This document shows, one piece after another, positions 29,605-38,482 of a stretch of DNA of 42,427 bases. Source of the DNA: Actinomycetes bacterium (GTDB lineage Bacteria; Actinomycetota; Acidimicrobiia; Acidimicrobiales; RAAP-2); the NCBI GenBank assembly GCA_021794655.1, contig JAJYQJ010000035.1, positions 1 through 42,427 on the forward strand, given 5' to 3'. The translations under genes and the position numbers were made by a program. The notes below the pieces were generated by a model, which was not told where the DNA came from, ran no database searches, and saw nothing but the letters and a program-made list of their open reading frames with translations. Positions within the stretch are counted from its first letter, which is position 1, and every line of letters begins with the position of its first letter.

Positions 29605-29844
29605 ATGAGCACCACGATCCGAGTCAGCGAGAAGACGCGGAGCCGGTTCGCGGGGCTGGCCAAGGCGACGGGCAAACCGATGACGCAACTGCTCGACGAA
29701 GCGGCTGATGCCCTCGAGCGCCGGATCTTCTTCGATCATTTCGCAGCTCGTTACGCGGAGCTTCGGCACGATGCCAACAAGTGGAAGGAGATCGAGGCTG
29801 AGCGGGCACAGGAAAACAGCTCGCTCTCCGACCGTTCCGCGTGA
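29605..29844 (+). CDS. Ribbon-helix-helix antitoxin, locus 3
   Basis: A 79-residue protein: MSTTIRVSEKTRSRFAGLAK and GKPMTQLLDEAADALERRI form a ribbon-helix-helix domain; the tail FDHFAARYAELRHDANKW, EIEAERAQ resembles antitoxins that pair with MazF. The ATG 29605 is set by the promoter position and by family length; longer frames to the left are without similarity. The stop overlaps the toxin start. Confidence 0.83.
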   Translation: MSTTIRVSEKTRSRFAGLAKATGKPMTQLLDEAADALERRIFFDHFAARYAELRHDANKWKEIEAERAQENSSLSDRSA

Positions 29845-30179
29845 CCGCCCGTCGGGGCGACATCTGGCTCGTTGACTTCGGCAAACCAGTCGGTCACGAA
29901 CAAGCGGGACGTCGACCTGCGGTCGTCGTGTCCGCCGACCCGCTGAACGAAAGCCCGGCCGGCGTGGTGATCGTCGTGCCGTGTACGACGAGACGCCGCA
30001 AGCTCCCCTCGCATGTCGAACTCGATCCGAACGAGTGTGGAATCAACGAGCTCAGCTATGCGAAGTGCGAGGACGTGAAGTCGGTGTCAGAGAACCGGCT
30101 CGTCGCTCGCATTGGCTCGGCGAATGATGAAGCACTCTTCCTCATTTCCCGGGCGCTCAAGTTCCTGCTGGACTTTTGA
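29841..30179 (+). CDS. mazF: MazF-family toxin, locus 3
   Basis: A 112-residue MazF/PemK protein: RRGDIWLVDFGKPVGHEQAG, RRPAVVVSADPLNESPAGVV, VVPCTTRRRKLPSHVELDP and YAKCEDVKSVSENRL. The GTG overlaps the antitoxin stop (GTGA). All usual MazF landmarks are present, so the toxin is probably functional. Predicted sequence-specific ribonuclease, cytoplasmic. Confidence 0.9.
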   Translation: MTARRGDIWLVDFGKPVGHEQAGRRPAVVVSADPLNESPAGVVIVVPCTTRRRKLPSHVELDPNECGINELSYAKCEDVKSVSENRLVARIGSANDEALFLISRALKFLLDF

Positions 30180-30296
30180 GACTTGTCTGCTATTTATCGT
30201 GTCCGCTCGCAGTCCATCGCCGTTACTTGATCATCCTCGGTCGGACGGCCCGGGCGGGGTTCGCGACCATCTGCAACGAGCCGGTTGAGATCTTGC

Positions 30297-30911
30297 TCAC
30301 TGTGGTGGCGATGCGACCTCAAGGGTGCACATTATGTCTCCCGATGGAATATCGCTGGACCCCGAGGACGACGACGCGCTGTTGTTCGAGATCTCGACCG
30401 CAATTGACCAGTGCGCGCTAGTCGCCTTGAACATCGCCATCGTCTCGCTTCCGATGACGGTGTGGCTGACCTGTGTGACCGTGTATCCAGCGTTCGTCAG
30501 CGTGTGCTGATACGACGCCACCGCAGCATCGACGGGTCCATGTACCGCAGTCGTGATCGCCCATTGGGCGCCAGATCCTTTGGAGCCACCGATCGCCGAG
30601 AGAACCTTCGCTCCGCTCGGCAACGGTGCGTGCGACGACGGATAGTCGCTCGGCAACTGGTTCCCGATCGAGTAGGAACCAGTTCCGTTATTGCCGTGGA
30701 CGACTACGCTTCCCCCACCGGAGGAGACCTGGACGCTGTGGCCACCCGATCCCGATATCTCGAACGTGTGACTTCCACAAGCGGCCAAGAGCGCGCCGAG
30801 CGCTACCATCCCGCCAAGAAACAACCTCTTGTGGCGCGGCTCTCCGTGGACGGTCTTAGCGCTCGCGAGACCGCCGATTCGCTCATCTGTGTGCCTCGTC
30901 GTGTTCTTCAT
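30297..30911 (-). CDS. Lipoprotein of unknown function
   Basis: A 204-residue protein with an unusually long N-region (about 27 residues), a hydrophobic core and the lipobox LLAACGS. The mature part begins with a Gly/Ser-rich stretch (ISGSGGHSVQVSSGGGSVVV), followed by a compact domain: LPSDYPSSHAPLPSGAKVLS, VDAAVASYQHTLTNAGYTVT, WSIAVEI. This pattern is common in small actinobacterial lipoproteins; function is unknown. AGGAG precedes the ATG. It lies 32 bp after the membrane protein on the same strand, likely one operon. Confidence 0.7.
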   Translation of the reverse strand: MKNTTRHTDERIGGLASAKTVHGEPRHKRLFLGGMVALGALLAACGSHTFEISGSGGHSVQVSSGGGSVVVHGNNGTGSYSIGNQLPSDYPSSHAPLPSGAKVLSAIGGSKGSGAQWAITTAVHGPVDAAVASYQHTLTNAGYTVTQVSHTVIGSETMAMFKATSAHWSIAVEISNNSASSSSGSSDIPSGDIMCTLEVASPPQ

Positions 30912-30943
30912 GACTCCTCGCTTCGTTATTGGACGGTTGGGGG

Positions 30944-31432
30944 CTACTGGTTACTCGGGGGTTGCTGGTTATTCGGGGGTTGCTGGTTATTCGGGGGTTG
31001 CTGGCCAGTGGGGGGTAGGTCAGAGGTCATCGACGCGACCGCACCGAGCACGACTACCGCGCAGAGCACGAGCGCGAACCACGCACCGATGCTCAGGTAG
31101 TTGAAGTGGGGGTGGAGCACGAACTTCAAGACGACGAGCGCAGCTACGCACACGCCGACGATCAGGCGGAGCCGTGACCACGGGATCGAGATTTCCGGAA
31201 GCTTCACGGAGCTAAACCGCGTTATCGCGACGAACGCCGCGAGTGCGAGGGCTCCAAGGAACGCAAGTACCCCAAGAAACCCGTCGGGTGATCCAAGCCC
31301 CGTCTCGCTGACGGATCCGAACCCAAAGTCGACGCTCCACCACGGGAGCACGAGCAGGTCGAACGCAAGCAAGAGCCCGCCTCCGCCGACCGCCCACTCC
31401 TGCCAGGAGACCTCTTTAATGTCAACGCCCAC
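30944..31432 (-). CDS. Four-helix membrane protein with QQPPNN tail
   Basis: A 162-residue integral membrane protein with four predicted helices (about residues 14-34, 50-70, 83-105, 113-135). The C-terminal tail is PPTGQQPPNNQQPPNNQQPP, encoded by an 18-bp tandem repeat. No domain family with known function is recognised. Probably in an operon with the lipoprotein downstream. Confidence 0.65.
   Translation of the reverse strand: MGVDIKEVSWQEWAVGGGGLLLAFDLLVLPWWSVDFGFGSVSETGLGSPDGFLGVLAFLGALALAAFVAITRFSSVKLPEISIPWSRLRLIVGVCVAALVVLKFVLHPHFNYLSIGAWFALVLCAVVVLGAVASMTSDLPPTGQQPPNNQQPPNNQQPPSNQ
30949..31002 (-). repeat. 18-bp tandem repeat, three copies
   Basis: The unit GGTTAYTCGGGGGTTGCT (plus strand) starts at 30949, 30967 and 30985. 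Each unit encodes six residues of the QQPPNN tail, so length changes keep the frame. Confidence 0.8.
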
Positions 31433-31603
31433 GCTCGATCCTCCGTGTCCTCTGGCCGTAACAAAGCGACACGGCCGCTACGAGAAAGGGTGGGGCAACG
31501 ACGGGCGCCGTGCATCGGGGGAGGACCCCAAAGTTAAGAAAACGCTAAAGCAATCCTGGTCAAACAAGGTGCGAACGCGTGACCTCGTGGCAGAGCGCCG
31601 CGG

Positions 31604-34429
31604 TCACGTGCCGTTGCGCTGCGCGTCGACGACGCTCAGATCCAAGAACTCCTTTCCGCTTCGTCGCAGGCGGATCAGGTCCCGGCGTGACGTTATCCCG
31701 AGGTTCGAATAGACCCTGCCCAGGTGGTGTTCGACGGTTCTTGGAGAGATGAACATCTGGTTCCCGATCTCGAGATTCGTCAGTCCAAGCGACGCCATCT
31801 CGGCAACCCTGATCTCCATCGGCGTCAGCACCCCTCGCACGACTTCCTTGCGCCGACGCCCTCCCGCCAAGTGGAGCTCGCGTTCCGCGACGCCCTTCAG
31901 GCGTAGCGCCCCGCACTCCGACGAGATCTTCAACGCCTCTCGAAGATGTGTCCTCGCGCCACCAAGGTCGCCCTTCTTCCGGAGAAACGCACCGTAGGGG
32001 ATCAGGGTTTCCGCGAGCTCGATCGGCATCGACAGCCCGTCGTGGTAGCCGAGCGCCGCTTTAAAGTTCGCCTCCGCGACCTCCGCATTGTCTTCCAAGA
32101 GCGCGAGCAACGCTCTACCACGGGCGAGTAGCGCCCGTGGCCAGCGACACCGTACCCTCTCCGTCGCCCACTCGATGCGATCGAGGACGCCCACGAGATC
32201 GCCCGCACGGCCCGCCGCAGAGTGCGCCGCGATCGCCGCCGAGTGCCACGGGATCGAACACGGCTCATAGATCCCGGTGTCGGCCGCGATCTCCTCGGCA
32301 ACGAGCGCGAACCCACACGCGCCGTCGAGGTCGTGCTCCGAGCGCGCAAGAGCACTCCTAACCCGGTTCAGCCAGCATCGCAGCGCCGGCTGGGATCTAC
32401 GGTTCTCCCCGATCAGCTCGGCTATCTCGTTACAGAGTCGGTGAGACTCCGCCATCTCGTCCAACTCGAAGTTGACGTGCGCGAGCCCCACCATCGCCCA
32501 AGGCGCCCTCCCCGCCATCCACGGTGCGTTCTCGATCGCCGCGTTCAGCGTCTCGCGAGCGTCCAAGAGCCTTCCGACACGCGTCAGGGTATCTGCTTGG
32601 GCCACTCCGAGCACGCTCATCGCGAACGGCGCGACCGCCTTCTTCGCCTCGGCGATCGCGACTTCGTAGATCTTCAGCGCTTCGTCGAACTTCGCCTCCA
32701 TCTTCGCCGTCTGGAGCTCGACGAGGCGCGGTCCCCACTCGATCGAACCGCGATAGCCACGAATCGCGACGTCGTCGGTTCGGAGTGCTTCGATCGCCGC
32801 ATGTAACTCGTCAGCCGCCTCCGGCTCGGCCAGCAATAGACGCGCCTGACCACGAGCAATCTTGAACCAACCGTCGACATCGGGGTCGATCCTTGATCCA
32901 AGGAGCTCCGTCGCCAGGTCCGCGAACTCACTCGCCCTAAGCGGCCCAGAGCCGTAGAGACTGATCAGCGACCCCTCTACGAGCGTCTCAGCCGCAAGCG
33001 CGGGATCGACGCCCGCCATCAGGCGTGCCGAGCGTTCGAACGACTCCGACGCACGCGCAGCGTCTCCCGTCTCGTACTCGCACCTCGCCATTATCCGCGT
33101 CGCTTCCGCGAGGAGTTTCCGGGGGAGCTCAGGACCTGCGACCACCTCCGTCGCCTGCTCGAGTGCGTCCTGCGCCGCCCCCGCCTCTTTGAACTCCCTC
33201 GCAAGCTGAAGCCTCTCCTCCGGCGCGATCCGGCTACCGCTCAGAGCGACGAAACTGTGCAACCAACCCTTCGCCTGGTCAAACGCCCCCGACTCGAGCG
33301 CCTCGATCCCCGCCCGGTGTGTCGCCTCGAGTGCCAGCGCGTCCCCGGTCAGGCGAGCCTTCACCGCGTGTTCCGCCGCCTCACCCGACGGCACTCGAAA
33401 CTCCCAGAGGATCCGGAACGCCTCCGCGTGGAGCTGATCACGAACCGGAACAGCTACGTCGCAGTAGAGCGCCTCTCGGAACAGCGCGTGCGTGAACCCG
33501 ACGAACTCATCGCCGATCGACCTCACGAGGCCCGCCGAGCAAAGAGCGTCCAACGACGCCACCGCCTCTCCGTGGTCAAAACCGACGAGGCGCTGAACCG
33601 CCCCGGGGCGAAACGTGACGCCAAACACGGACGCCGCCCTCGCGTACTCCATCTCGCGCCCCCCCATCCCCGCGAACTTCGTCAGAAGAAACTGCGACGC
33701 CGACAGACCCGTGCCCGGGATGTGGAACTCTCCGTCGTCAACCCTTATCCGGCTCGCCAACTCTCGCAGCAGCAACGGGTTCCCCGCACAGAGTTCCCGG
33801 GAACGTCTCCTCTCGACCTCGTCGAGCGACCTTCCAATCTCACCCTCGATAAGCGCCTCGGCGCCCGCCGGAGTGAGCGGTTCAAGTCTCAACAGATCGA
33901 CGTTCTCGCGCGGCGCCGACGCCAACGGTTCCACCTCGCGAAACGCCCTCTCAGGGTGAGGCCTCAGCGTCGCGACGATCGCGACACGTGCGTTCGAGAG
34001 GTGACGTACCAGTAGCGTGACGAGCGAGAGCGAGTCCGCGTCCGCCCAGTGGAGATCGTCAAGGCATAGCAACAGCGGTTCGCTATCGCGCTCCAGCCAC
34101 GTCCGCAACCTGTCCCACGACCAAAACGTCCTCTCCGCAAACGACAGATCCTTCGGACTCCGCAACAGATCCAAGAACCCCGCCGTCGACAGCGCCTCGT
34201 TCAAGAAACCAAACGGCAACGCGACGGCCGACGCCTCCCCGTGCGCCCTACAGACTCGAAATCCTTCCGCCTCTCGCGCACAGCGATTAAGCAACGCCGT
34301 CTTGCCGAGCCCCGCCTCGCCGACGACGAACCCCGCGCTCAGCGTTCCGCCGCGCGCCCTCTCAACGACCGCGCTCAACAACGACAGACCGTCCTCGCGC
34401 TCGAACAACCGGTCCGCCTCCATAATCAT
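31604..34429 (-). CDS. LuxR-family ATPase transcription regulator (LAL type)
   Basis: A 941-residue regulator. N-terminal AAA/STAND-like ATPase: Walker A GEAGLGKT (residues 37-44), Walker B region PLLLCLDDLHWADADSLSL. A long helical middle part (about 350-840) resembles tetratricopeptide repeats. The C-terminus holds a LuxR helix-turn-helix: LTPMEIRVAEMASLGLTNLE, ISPRTVEHHLGRVYSNLGIT. Such proteins are signal-responsive activators, often of secondary metabolism or sugar catabolism. The ATG at 34429 or 34423 lacks a ribosome-binding site. Target genes cannot be told; the gene is isolated, divergent from a small gene at 34534. Confidence 0.9.
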   Translation of the reverse strand: MIMEADRLFEREDGLSLLSAVVERARGGTLSAGFVVGEAGLGKTALLNRCAREAEGFRVCRAHGEASAVALPFGFLNEALSTAGFLDLLRSPKDLSFAERTFWSWDRLRTWLERDSEPLLLCLDDLHWADADSLSLVTLLVRHLSNARVAIVATLRPHPERAFREVEPLASAPRENVDLLRLEPLTPAGAEALIEGEIGRSLDEVERRRSRELCAGNPLLLRELASRIRVDDGEFHIPGTGLSASQFLLTKFAGMGGREMEYARAASVFGVTFRPGAVQRLVGFDHGEAVASLDALCSAGLVRSIGDEFVGFTHALFREALYCDVAVPVRDQLHAEAFRILWEFRVPSGEAAEHAVKARLTGDALALEATHRAGIEALESGAFDQAKGWLHSFVALSGSRIAPEERLQLAREFKEAGAAQDALEQATEVVAGPELPRKLLAEATRIMARCEYETGDAARASESFERSARLMAGVDPALAAETLVEGSLISLYGSGPLRASEFADLATELLGSRIDPDVDGWFKIARGQARLLLAEPEAADELHAAIEALRTDDVAIRGYRGSIEWGPRLVELQTAKMEAKFDEALKIYEVAIAEAKKAVAPFAMSVLGVAQADTLTRVGRLLDARETLNAAIENAPWMAGRAPWAMVGLAHVNFELDEMAESHRLCNEIAELIGENRRSQPALRCWLNRVRSALARSEHDLDGACGFALVAEEIAADTGIYEPCSIPWHSAAIAAHSAAGRAGDLVGVLDRIEWATERVRCRWPRALLARGRALLALLEDNAEVAEANFKAALGYHDGLSMPIELAETLIPYGAFLRKKGDLGGARTHLREALKISSECGALRLKGVAERELHLAGGRRRKEVVRGVLTPMEIRVAEMASLGLTNLEIGNQMFISPRTVEHHLGRVYSNLGITSRRDLIRLRRSGKEFLDLSVVDAQRNGT

Positions 34430-34533
34430 TTCGTAAGATTCTTGAGCATTCTCAACATTATCTCAGCTAACTTTCTTAATCCGGGGGATCAGCACGGATC
34501 ATTCCCCCCCTGCGTAGTATCAGTATTGCTCAG

Positions 34534-34932
34534 ATGAGCGAAGATCCCAACAAGAACGCCCGCGCGACCAACCCCGATGCCGAACACACGTTCCCCTCGG
34601 ACGACCTCCCTCGTCACCGCCTCGGGAACCCGCCCGAGATCCCTGAGGCCTCGACCGCTCAAACTGGCGGGGGGGACGGTGGAGACGAGGAAGGCGAGAA
34701 ACACGCGTCCTTCGCGCCGGGGTCCCTCTCGCGATCCCCGCCAACATGTTCACCTTCTAGCGAAGACCGCCTCGTGCTCGAGCTAGTCGCCGAGTTCAAA
34801 GACTCAAAGTTCGAAGGCACCGTCGCCGCCCCGGGAGAACCACCGACCGCGTTCCAAGGTTGGATCGGGCTGATGGGAGTCGTCGACATGCTACGTACCC
34901 ACGCCGGTATCGAGAGAGGCGGCGAGCGTTAG
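34534..34932 (+). CDS. Small hypothetical protein with disordered N-terminus
   Basis: A 132-residue protein. The first about 80 residues are polar, Gly/Asp/Pro-rich and probably disordered. The last 50 form a folded-looking unit: LVLELVAEFKDSKFEGTVAA, FQGWIGLMGVVDMLRT. Similar short F-x-GW-x-x-L endings occur in actinobacterial proteins of unknown function. It is divergent from the LuxR-type gene, so it may be its target. It converges with, and overlaps by 4 nt, the MFS gene. Confidence 0.55.
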   Translation: MSEDPNKNARATNPDAEHTFPSDDLPRHRLGNPPEIPEASTAQTGGGDGGDEEGEKHASFAPGSLSRSPPTCSPSSEDRLVLELVAEFKDSKFEGTVAAPGEPPTAFQGWIGLMGVVDMLRTHAGIERGGER

Positions 34933-36188
34933 TCGGGATCTTCGTCGACCGGTTCGTAGTCGGGATCTTCTTCTTCCGGAAGGATCCGGTGAAAGAACCC
35001 CCAGAACAACGTTGTGTTGCAGAGTTGGAGAGCGGCGGCGAGTTCGAAGGGGAGCGAGAGGCTCACTTCGTCAAATAAGAGGCCGGTCAGAGTCGGGCTC
35101 GCGGCCATCGCGAACTGGCTCGGAAGATTCGAGAGTGCGGTGACTGAGGCCCTTTCTTCGGGGTCCGCGATAGCCAAGACGTATGACTGGCGAAGCGGCA
35201 TCCCGACGCGTTGGACGATCATTCGCAAGAGGTAGAGCGCACCCGCCGTCTCGAACGTCGGCGCTAGAGCCATCGGCACTAGGAGTAGTGCTTGGATCGT
35301 TCGCACGAACGTGACCGTGCGGACGAGTCCGAAACGCCGCGCAAAACTCGACGCCGACAGCGTCGTGAACGCGGTCGTCAGGTTTATCACGGCGAATAGA
35401 ACCCCGATCTCACCCGCACTCGCGTCAAAGCGCCTGTAGAACCAGTACGCGATGAACGGTCCGATCATCCCGATAGCGACTCCGTTCACGCTGTTCGTGA
35501 TCCAGAGCCGATACAAGAGCGCACGGGAGCGGACCGGAAACCGTACCCGTCGCTTCTCGCCGACTTCACGCGGTGTGTGAGCTGGTTCCTTGATCCACAG
35601 CGCGATTACTCCTGCGACTATCGACAACGCGGCGGCGACGAGAAACGCGGGACGAAAGAGAGTAAGCGCTTGGGCGGGGCTCGGATGGCCGCCGCCTGCG
35701 AGCAACGCGAGGAGCCCTCCAAGGACAGCCCCGAGTGATGAGACGACGGCCAGGCGCGTGAAGACGGAGTTGCGATCGTGGGGTGCACAGAGTTCGGTGA
35801 CGAGCGCGGACTCAGCGGGCTGATAGGGGCCGACTGCCCCCGCTCCGGCGCCGGCGCCGCGCCCGAACGTGCCGACCGACGCCGCGACGAACAACAACGT
35901 CGTATCGCTCGTAGCTGAGAAGAGAACTGCGGCGAAGCCGGCCGCGAGCGGTAGGGCTATCAAGAACGGCCGCCGGCCGATCCGGTCCGAGAGCAGGCCG
36001 ACTGCGGAGGAGATGAGTGCGGAGCCGAGCGCGACACACACAAAGAACAGACCCAACTTGAACGCGCTGAATCCAAGAAGTGCGAGGTATACCGGTGTTG
36101 TCACACCTGCGAGCGCTCGAGCGGAGCTCATGAACAGACGAGCGACGAAGACGATCTTCATGTCGTCTTGCATCCAGCTCGGACTCAT
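34929..36188 (-). CDS. MFS transporter
   Basis: A 419-residue membrane transporter with about 12 predicted helices. Motif A of the major facilitator superfamily is GLLSDRIGRRP after helix 2. The central loop (KEPAHTPREVGEKRRVRF) is charged and cytoplasmic. The C-terminal tail is strongly acidic (EEEDPDYEPVDEDPD). Substrate unknown; the family pattern suggests drug or metabolite efflux. I chose ATG 36188, which has AAGGG at good spacing; a GTG at 36236 would extend the N-terminus by 16 residues. Confidence 0.85.
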   Translation of the reverse strand: MSPSWMQDDMKIVFVARLFMSSARALAGVTTPVYLALLGFSAFKLGLFFVCVALGSALISSAVGLLSDRIGRRPFLIALPLAAGFAAVLFSATSDTTLLFVAASVGTFGRGAGAGAGAVGPYQPAESALVTELCAPHDRNSVFTRLAVVSSLGAVLGGLLALLAGGGHPSPAQALTLFRPAFLVAAALSIVAGVIALWIKEPAHTPREVGEKRRVRFPVRSRALLYRLWITNSVNGVAIGMIGPFIAYWFYRRFDASAGEIGVLFAVINLTTAFTTLSASSFARRFGLVRTVTFVRTIQALLLVPMALAPTFETAGALYLLRMIVQRVGMPLRQSYVLAIADPEERASVTALSNLPSQFAMAASPTLTGLLFDEVSLSLPFELAAALQLCNTTLFWGFFHRILPEEEDPDYEPVDEDPD

Positions 36189-36398
36189 CCAACCCTTGAA
36201 CTGCGTTAGAGGGCCACGTTTGGTCGTGAGGGTCACGCGAGCCGAGGTGGACGACTAGGAGAGGGCGCGTCCCATCCGGTGTCGCGTCGGCCTAAGCTCG
36301 AAGACGTACTCCACAATGTGGAGCATGAGCGTCGCTCGAAGAGACAAGCGTTCAAGTGGACGTCGCAGCTGAGGTCGAGCGACAGAGGAGGTCGGGAG

Positions 36399-36608
36399 AT
36401 GAACGAAGTGACAACAACGAGTGCGCATCCCCTCGTAAAAGCAGGTGTAGTCGCAGGAGTGGTCGTGCTCGCAGTCTTGGTCGCTCTATCGCTGATGTCG
36501 ATGGTGATCGGGTTTATCTGGACGGTCGTGAAGATAGCGTTGCTCGTAGCTGTCGTCGTCGGTGTCGTCCACGTGGTCTCGAAACGAGGTCGCGCGACAA
36601 AGGCGTAG
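36399..36608 (+). CDS. Small two-helix membrane protein
   Basis: A 69-residue protein with two hydrophobic segments (about residues 13-35 and 37-58) and a basic tail (SKRGRATKA). GAGGAGG lies 7-13 nt upstream of the ATG. No known family is recognised; short membrane proteins of this type often modify a larger complex. It converges with the ABC solute-binding gene. Confidence 0.6.
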   Translation: MNEVTTTSAHPLVKAGVVAGVVVLAVLVALSLMSMVIGFIWTVVKIALLVAVVVGVVHVVSKRGRATKA

Positions 36609-36637
36609 CTGGTCGGTTCGAAGTCCAGCTAACCGAC
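36606..36637. terminator. Interleaved inverted repeats between convergent genes
   Basis: TAGCTGG (36606) pairs with CCAGCTA (36625), and GTCGGTT (36612) pairs with AACCGAC (36631). The arms interleave as a-b-a'-b', the topology of an H-type pseudoknot. It lies at the meeting point of two convergent genes and includes both stop regions. Function is inferred. Confidence 0.4.
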
Positions 36638-38080
36638 TCGCTGGTTGTATGAGCTCAAGAGCGCGTTGATGTTCTTTTCGGCGGCGCCGAGTGCGTTCTT
36701 GGGTGATACGCCGTCTACGTACATGCTCTCTTCCGCGCTCAGCTCGGCCGCTCTCACCGCTACGTAGTCACCGATGACGGCGCCCGAAGTCGCCGGTGTG
36801 TTGACACCTGAGAGCAACTGACGGTAGGCAACTTCGAACCCGGGGCTCTTCTTCCACAGGTTGACGATCGTTTGGGTCTTCGTCGAAGAGAGCCGTACGG
36901 GAATGTAGCCGGTCCCTGCCGCCCAGGTGGCTTGGGACTGCGTGTTGTCGAGGTAGGTGATGTACTTCCAAGCCGCAGCTCGCTGGATAGGGGTCGACTT
37001 CGCGGAGATGTAGAGAGCGGATCCGCCAGGCTCGACCCCTCCAGAGATCGAAGAGCTGAGGGCGGGGAACGGGCCGACGCCGAGCTTGACGCCGGGGTAC
37101 TTTCCACTCGCGAGGAGTTGTTCAATCGTGCCGAGCGCTGCCGACGTGTCGATCGTCATCCCGTACTTGCCGTCGCCGACGCCGAGAAGGTTGTCGTAGT
37201 CGTCGGGTCCGGTGCTCGGATTCGTCACCGCGAGGCCACTTCGAACGAGTTGGTCGAGTTCGGTGTAGATCTTTAGACCTATCGGAGTATTGAATACGGC
37301 CTTCGTCGCCCTTCCGGTCCTGCCGTTGCCGTTGTTGACGAAGGGTTGATTTGCGGTCGCGAGCCAGGTCTCGAGGTGCCAGTTGTCGAGCTTTAAGTCA
37401 GTCTGGTAGCCGGCCGCCTTGAGCTTCTTGGCGTCTTGGATCATCTGGGGAAGGGTCGCAGGAGGTGTGTTTGGGTTCAACCCGGCCTTTTGGAACGCGA
37501 TCGTGTTGTAGTAGAGGACCGGGTTCGAGACCGCAAAGGGCATCGCCCATTGGATACCCGAGACCTTCCAGTAGGACAAGATTCGTTGGACGTAGTCGGC
37601 CGTAGAGTAGGAAGACGCGTTGATGCAGGCTTGTACCGGGAGAAACGACTGCGTATCGATCGCCGCTTGGAGGTTGATGTCTTGGAGCTGAGCGACGACG
37701 GGCAACTGGCCGTTCGTCAGCCCGGCCTGGTACTTCTGCCAGGTCACGTCGTAGCCACCTTGTTCTACCAAGGTCACATGTACTTGGTTCTGGGAGGAGT
37801 TGAACTGATTCGTGAGCGACGTAAGGGTCTGACCGTTCGCGTTCGCGTTGCTCATCGACTCCCAGAAGTCGATGTTGACGGGATGTTTTACGTTTGAAAG
37901 GGTCGCCGTCGGGCAGGCCTTAGCGGTGAGCAAAGACTTTGGAGTCGCGGGCTGAGCAGTCGGACTCGAGGCCGGAGAGCTCCCACACCCGGCGAGAAGT
38001 GCCGCCGCGAGCCCAGCTATGGTCACCCAAACCAACCCCGATCTGCGCTGCAACCCGGAATCTGCCGTTTTGAAACTCAT
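36629..38080 (-). CDS. Sugar-type ABC solute-binding lipoprotein
   Basis: A 483-residue exported lipoprotein with lipobox LLAGCGS. The mature protein fits the family-1 (UgpB/MalE-like) binding proteins: VNIDFWESMSNANANGQTL, YQAGLTNGQLPVVAQL, PFAVSNPVLYYNTIAFQKAG, EPGGSALYISAKSTPIQRAA and AAWKYITYLDNTQSQATWA. UgpB-like features suggest glycerol-3-phosphate or a sugar as ligand, but this is not certain. The permease and ATPase genes lie upstream on the same strand, but a TA pair on the opposite strand intervenes, so this gene needs its own promoter or a long read-through. Confidence 0.88.
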   Translation of the reverse strand: MSFKTADSGLQRRSGLVWVTIAGLAAALLAGCGSSPASSPTAQPATPKSLLTAKACPTATLSNVKHPVNIDFWESMSNANANGQTLTSLTNQFNSSQNQVHVTLVEQGGYDVTWQKYQAGLTNGQLPVVAQLQDINLQAAIDTQSFLPVQACINASSYSTADYVQRILSYWKVSGIQWAMPFAVSNPVLYYNTIAFQKAGLNPNTPPATLPQMIQDAKKLKAAGYQTDLKLDNWHLETWLATANQPFVNNGNGRTGRATKAVFNTPIGLKIYTELDQLVRSGLAVTNPSTGPDDYDNLLGVGDGKYGMTIDTSAALGTIEQLLASGKYPGVKLGVGPFPALSSSISGGVEPGGSALYISAKSTPIQRAAAWKYITYLDNTQSQATWAAGTGYIPVRLSSTKTQTIVNLWKKSPGFEVAYRQLLSGVNTPATSGAVIGDYVAVRAAELSAEESMYVDGVSPKNALGAAEKNINALLSSYNQRVG

Positions 38081-38231
38081 ACCTTGAGGCTTAGCACTTA
38101 TTCCAGGTTGCGTCCATGCCCCTCGTAGCCCCTCTTATCCGTCCGATACTGGACAACCCGAGCATCAATTTTCAAGCGAGAGGTCCGTCGAGACCACTCG
38201 ACCCATGCGGTAGACGGTTGCTCGAACGGTC

Positions 38232-38260
38232 TTTACAGTTGCGCGCCATATTGATATCAT
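38232..38260 (+). promoter_or_regulatory. Promoter of antitoxin-doc operon
   Basis: TTTACA (38232-38237), a 17-bp spacer and TATCAT (38255-38260) form a good promoter. TATCAT ends 6 nt before the GTG at 38267, so the transcript is leaderless. Confidence 0.65.
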
Positions 38261-38266
38261 TATTGC

Positions 38267-38482
38267 GTGACTACCTATACAACTACCATCCGACTGCCAG
38301 GACCGACGGCCGAGGCACTGGCGGCCGTCAGCAAAGCTGACAACCGCTCGATCTCCGAGGCCGTGAGGAAGGCGATCGACGAGCACATCGACGCTCGCCG
38401 AGCCGACCCGGCGTTCCAGCAGCGCCTAGCGGAGCTGTTCGAGTCCGAACGCGAAGTGTTTGAGCGCCTCGCGAAGCTTTGA
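38267..38482 (+). CDS. Ribbon-helix-helix antitoxin of Doc
   Basis: A 71-residue protein. TTTIRLPGPTAEALAAVSKA and NRSISEAVRKAIDEHIDARR form a ribbon-helix-helix domain; the tail (FQQRLAELFESEREVFERL) would bind the toxin. Doc normally pairs with Phd; here the antitoxin is of the ribbon-helix-helix type. Stop and toxin start overlap (TTGA). Confidence 0.8.
   Translation: MTTYTTTIRLPGPTAEALAAVSKADNRSISEAVRKAIDEHIDARRADPAFQQRLAELFESEREVFERLAKL

Noticed and set aside
16072-30200. Direct repeat of the tRNA-Leu 3' end as attachment site
   Set aside because: No copy of the T-arm/acceptor sequence was seen downstream by eye; a short TTCAAGT at 17491 is too brief.
33257-34015. Long plus-strand open frame opposite the LuxR-type regulator
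   Set aside because: Its composition is Arg-rich and unlike any protein family; the minus-strand frame has clear ATPase motifs.
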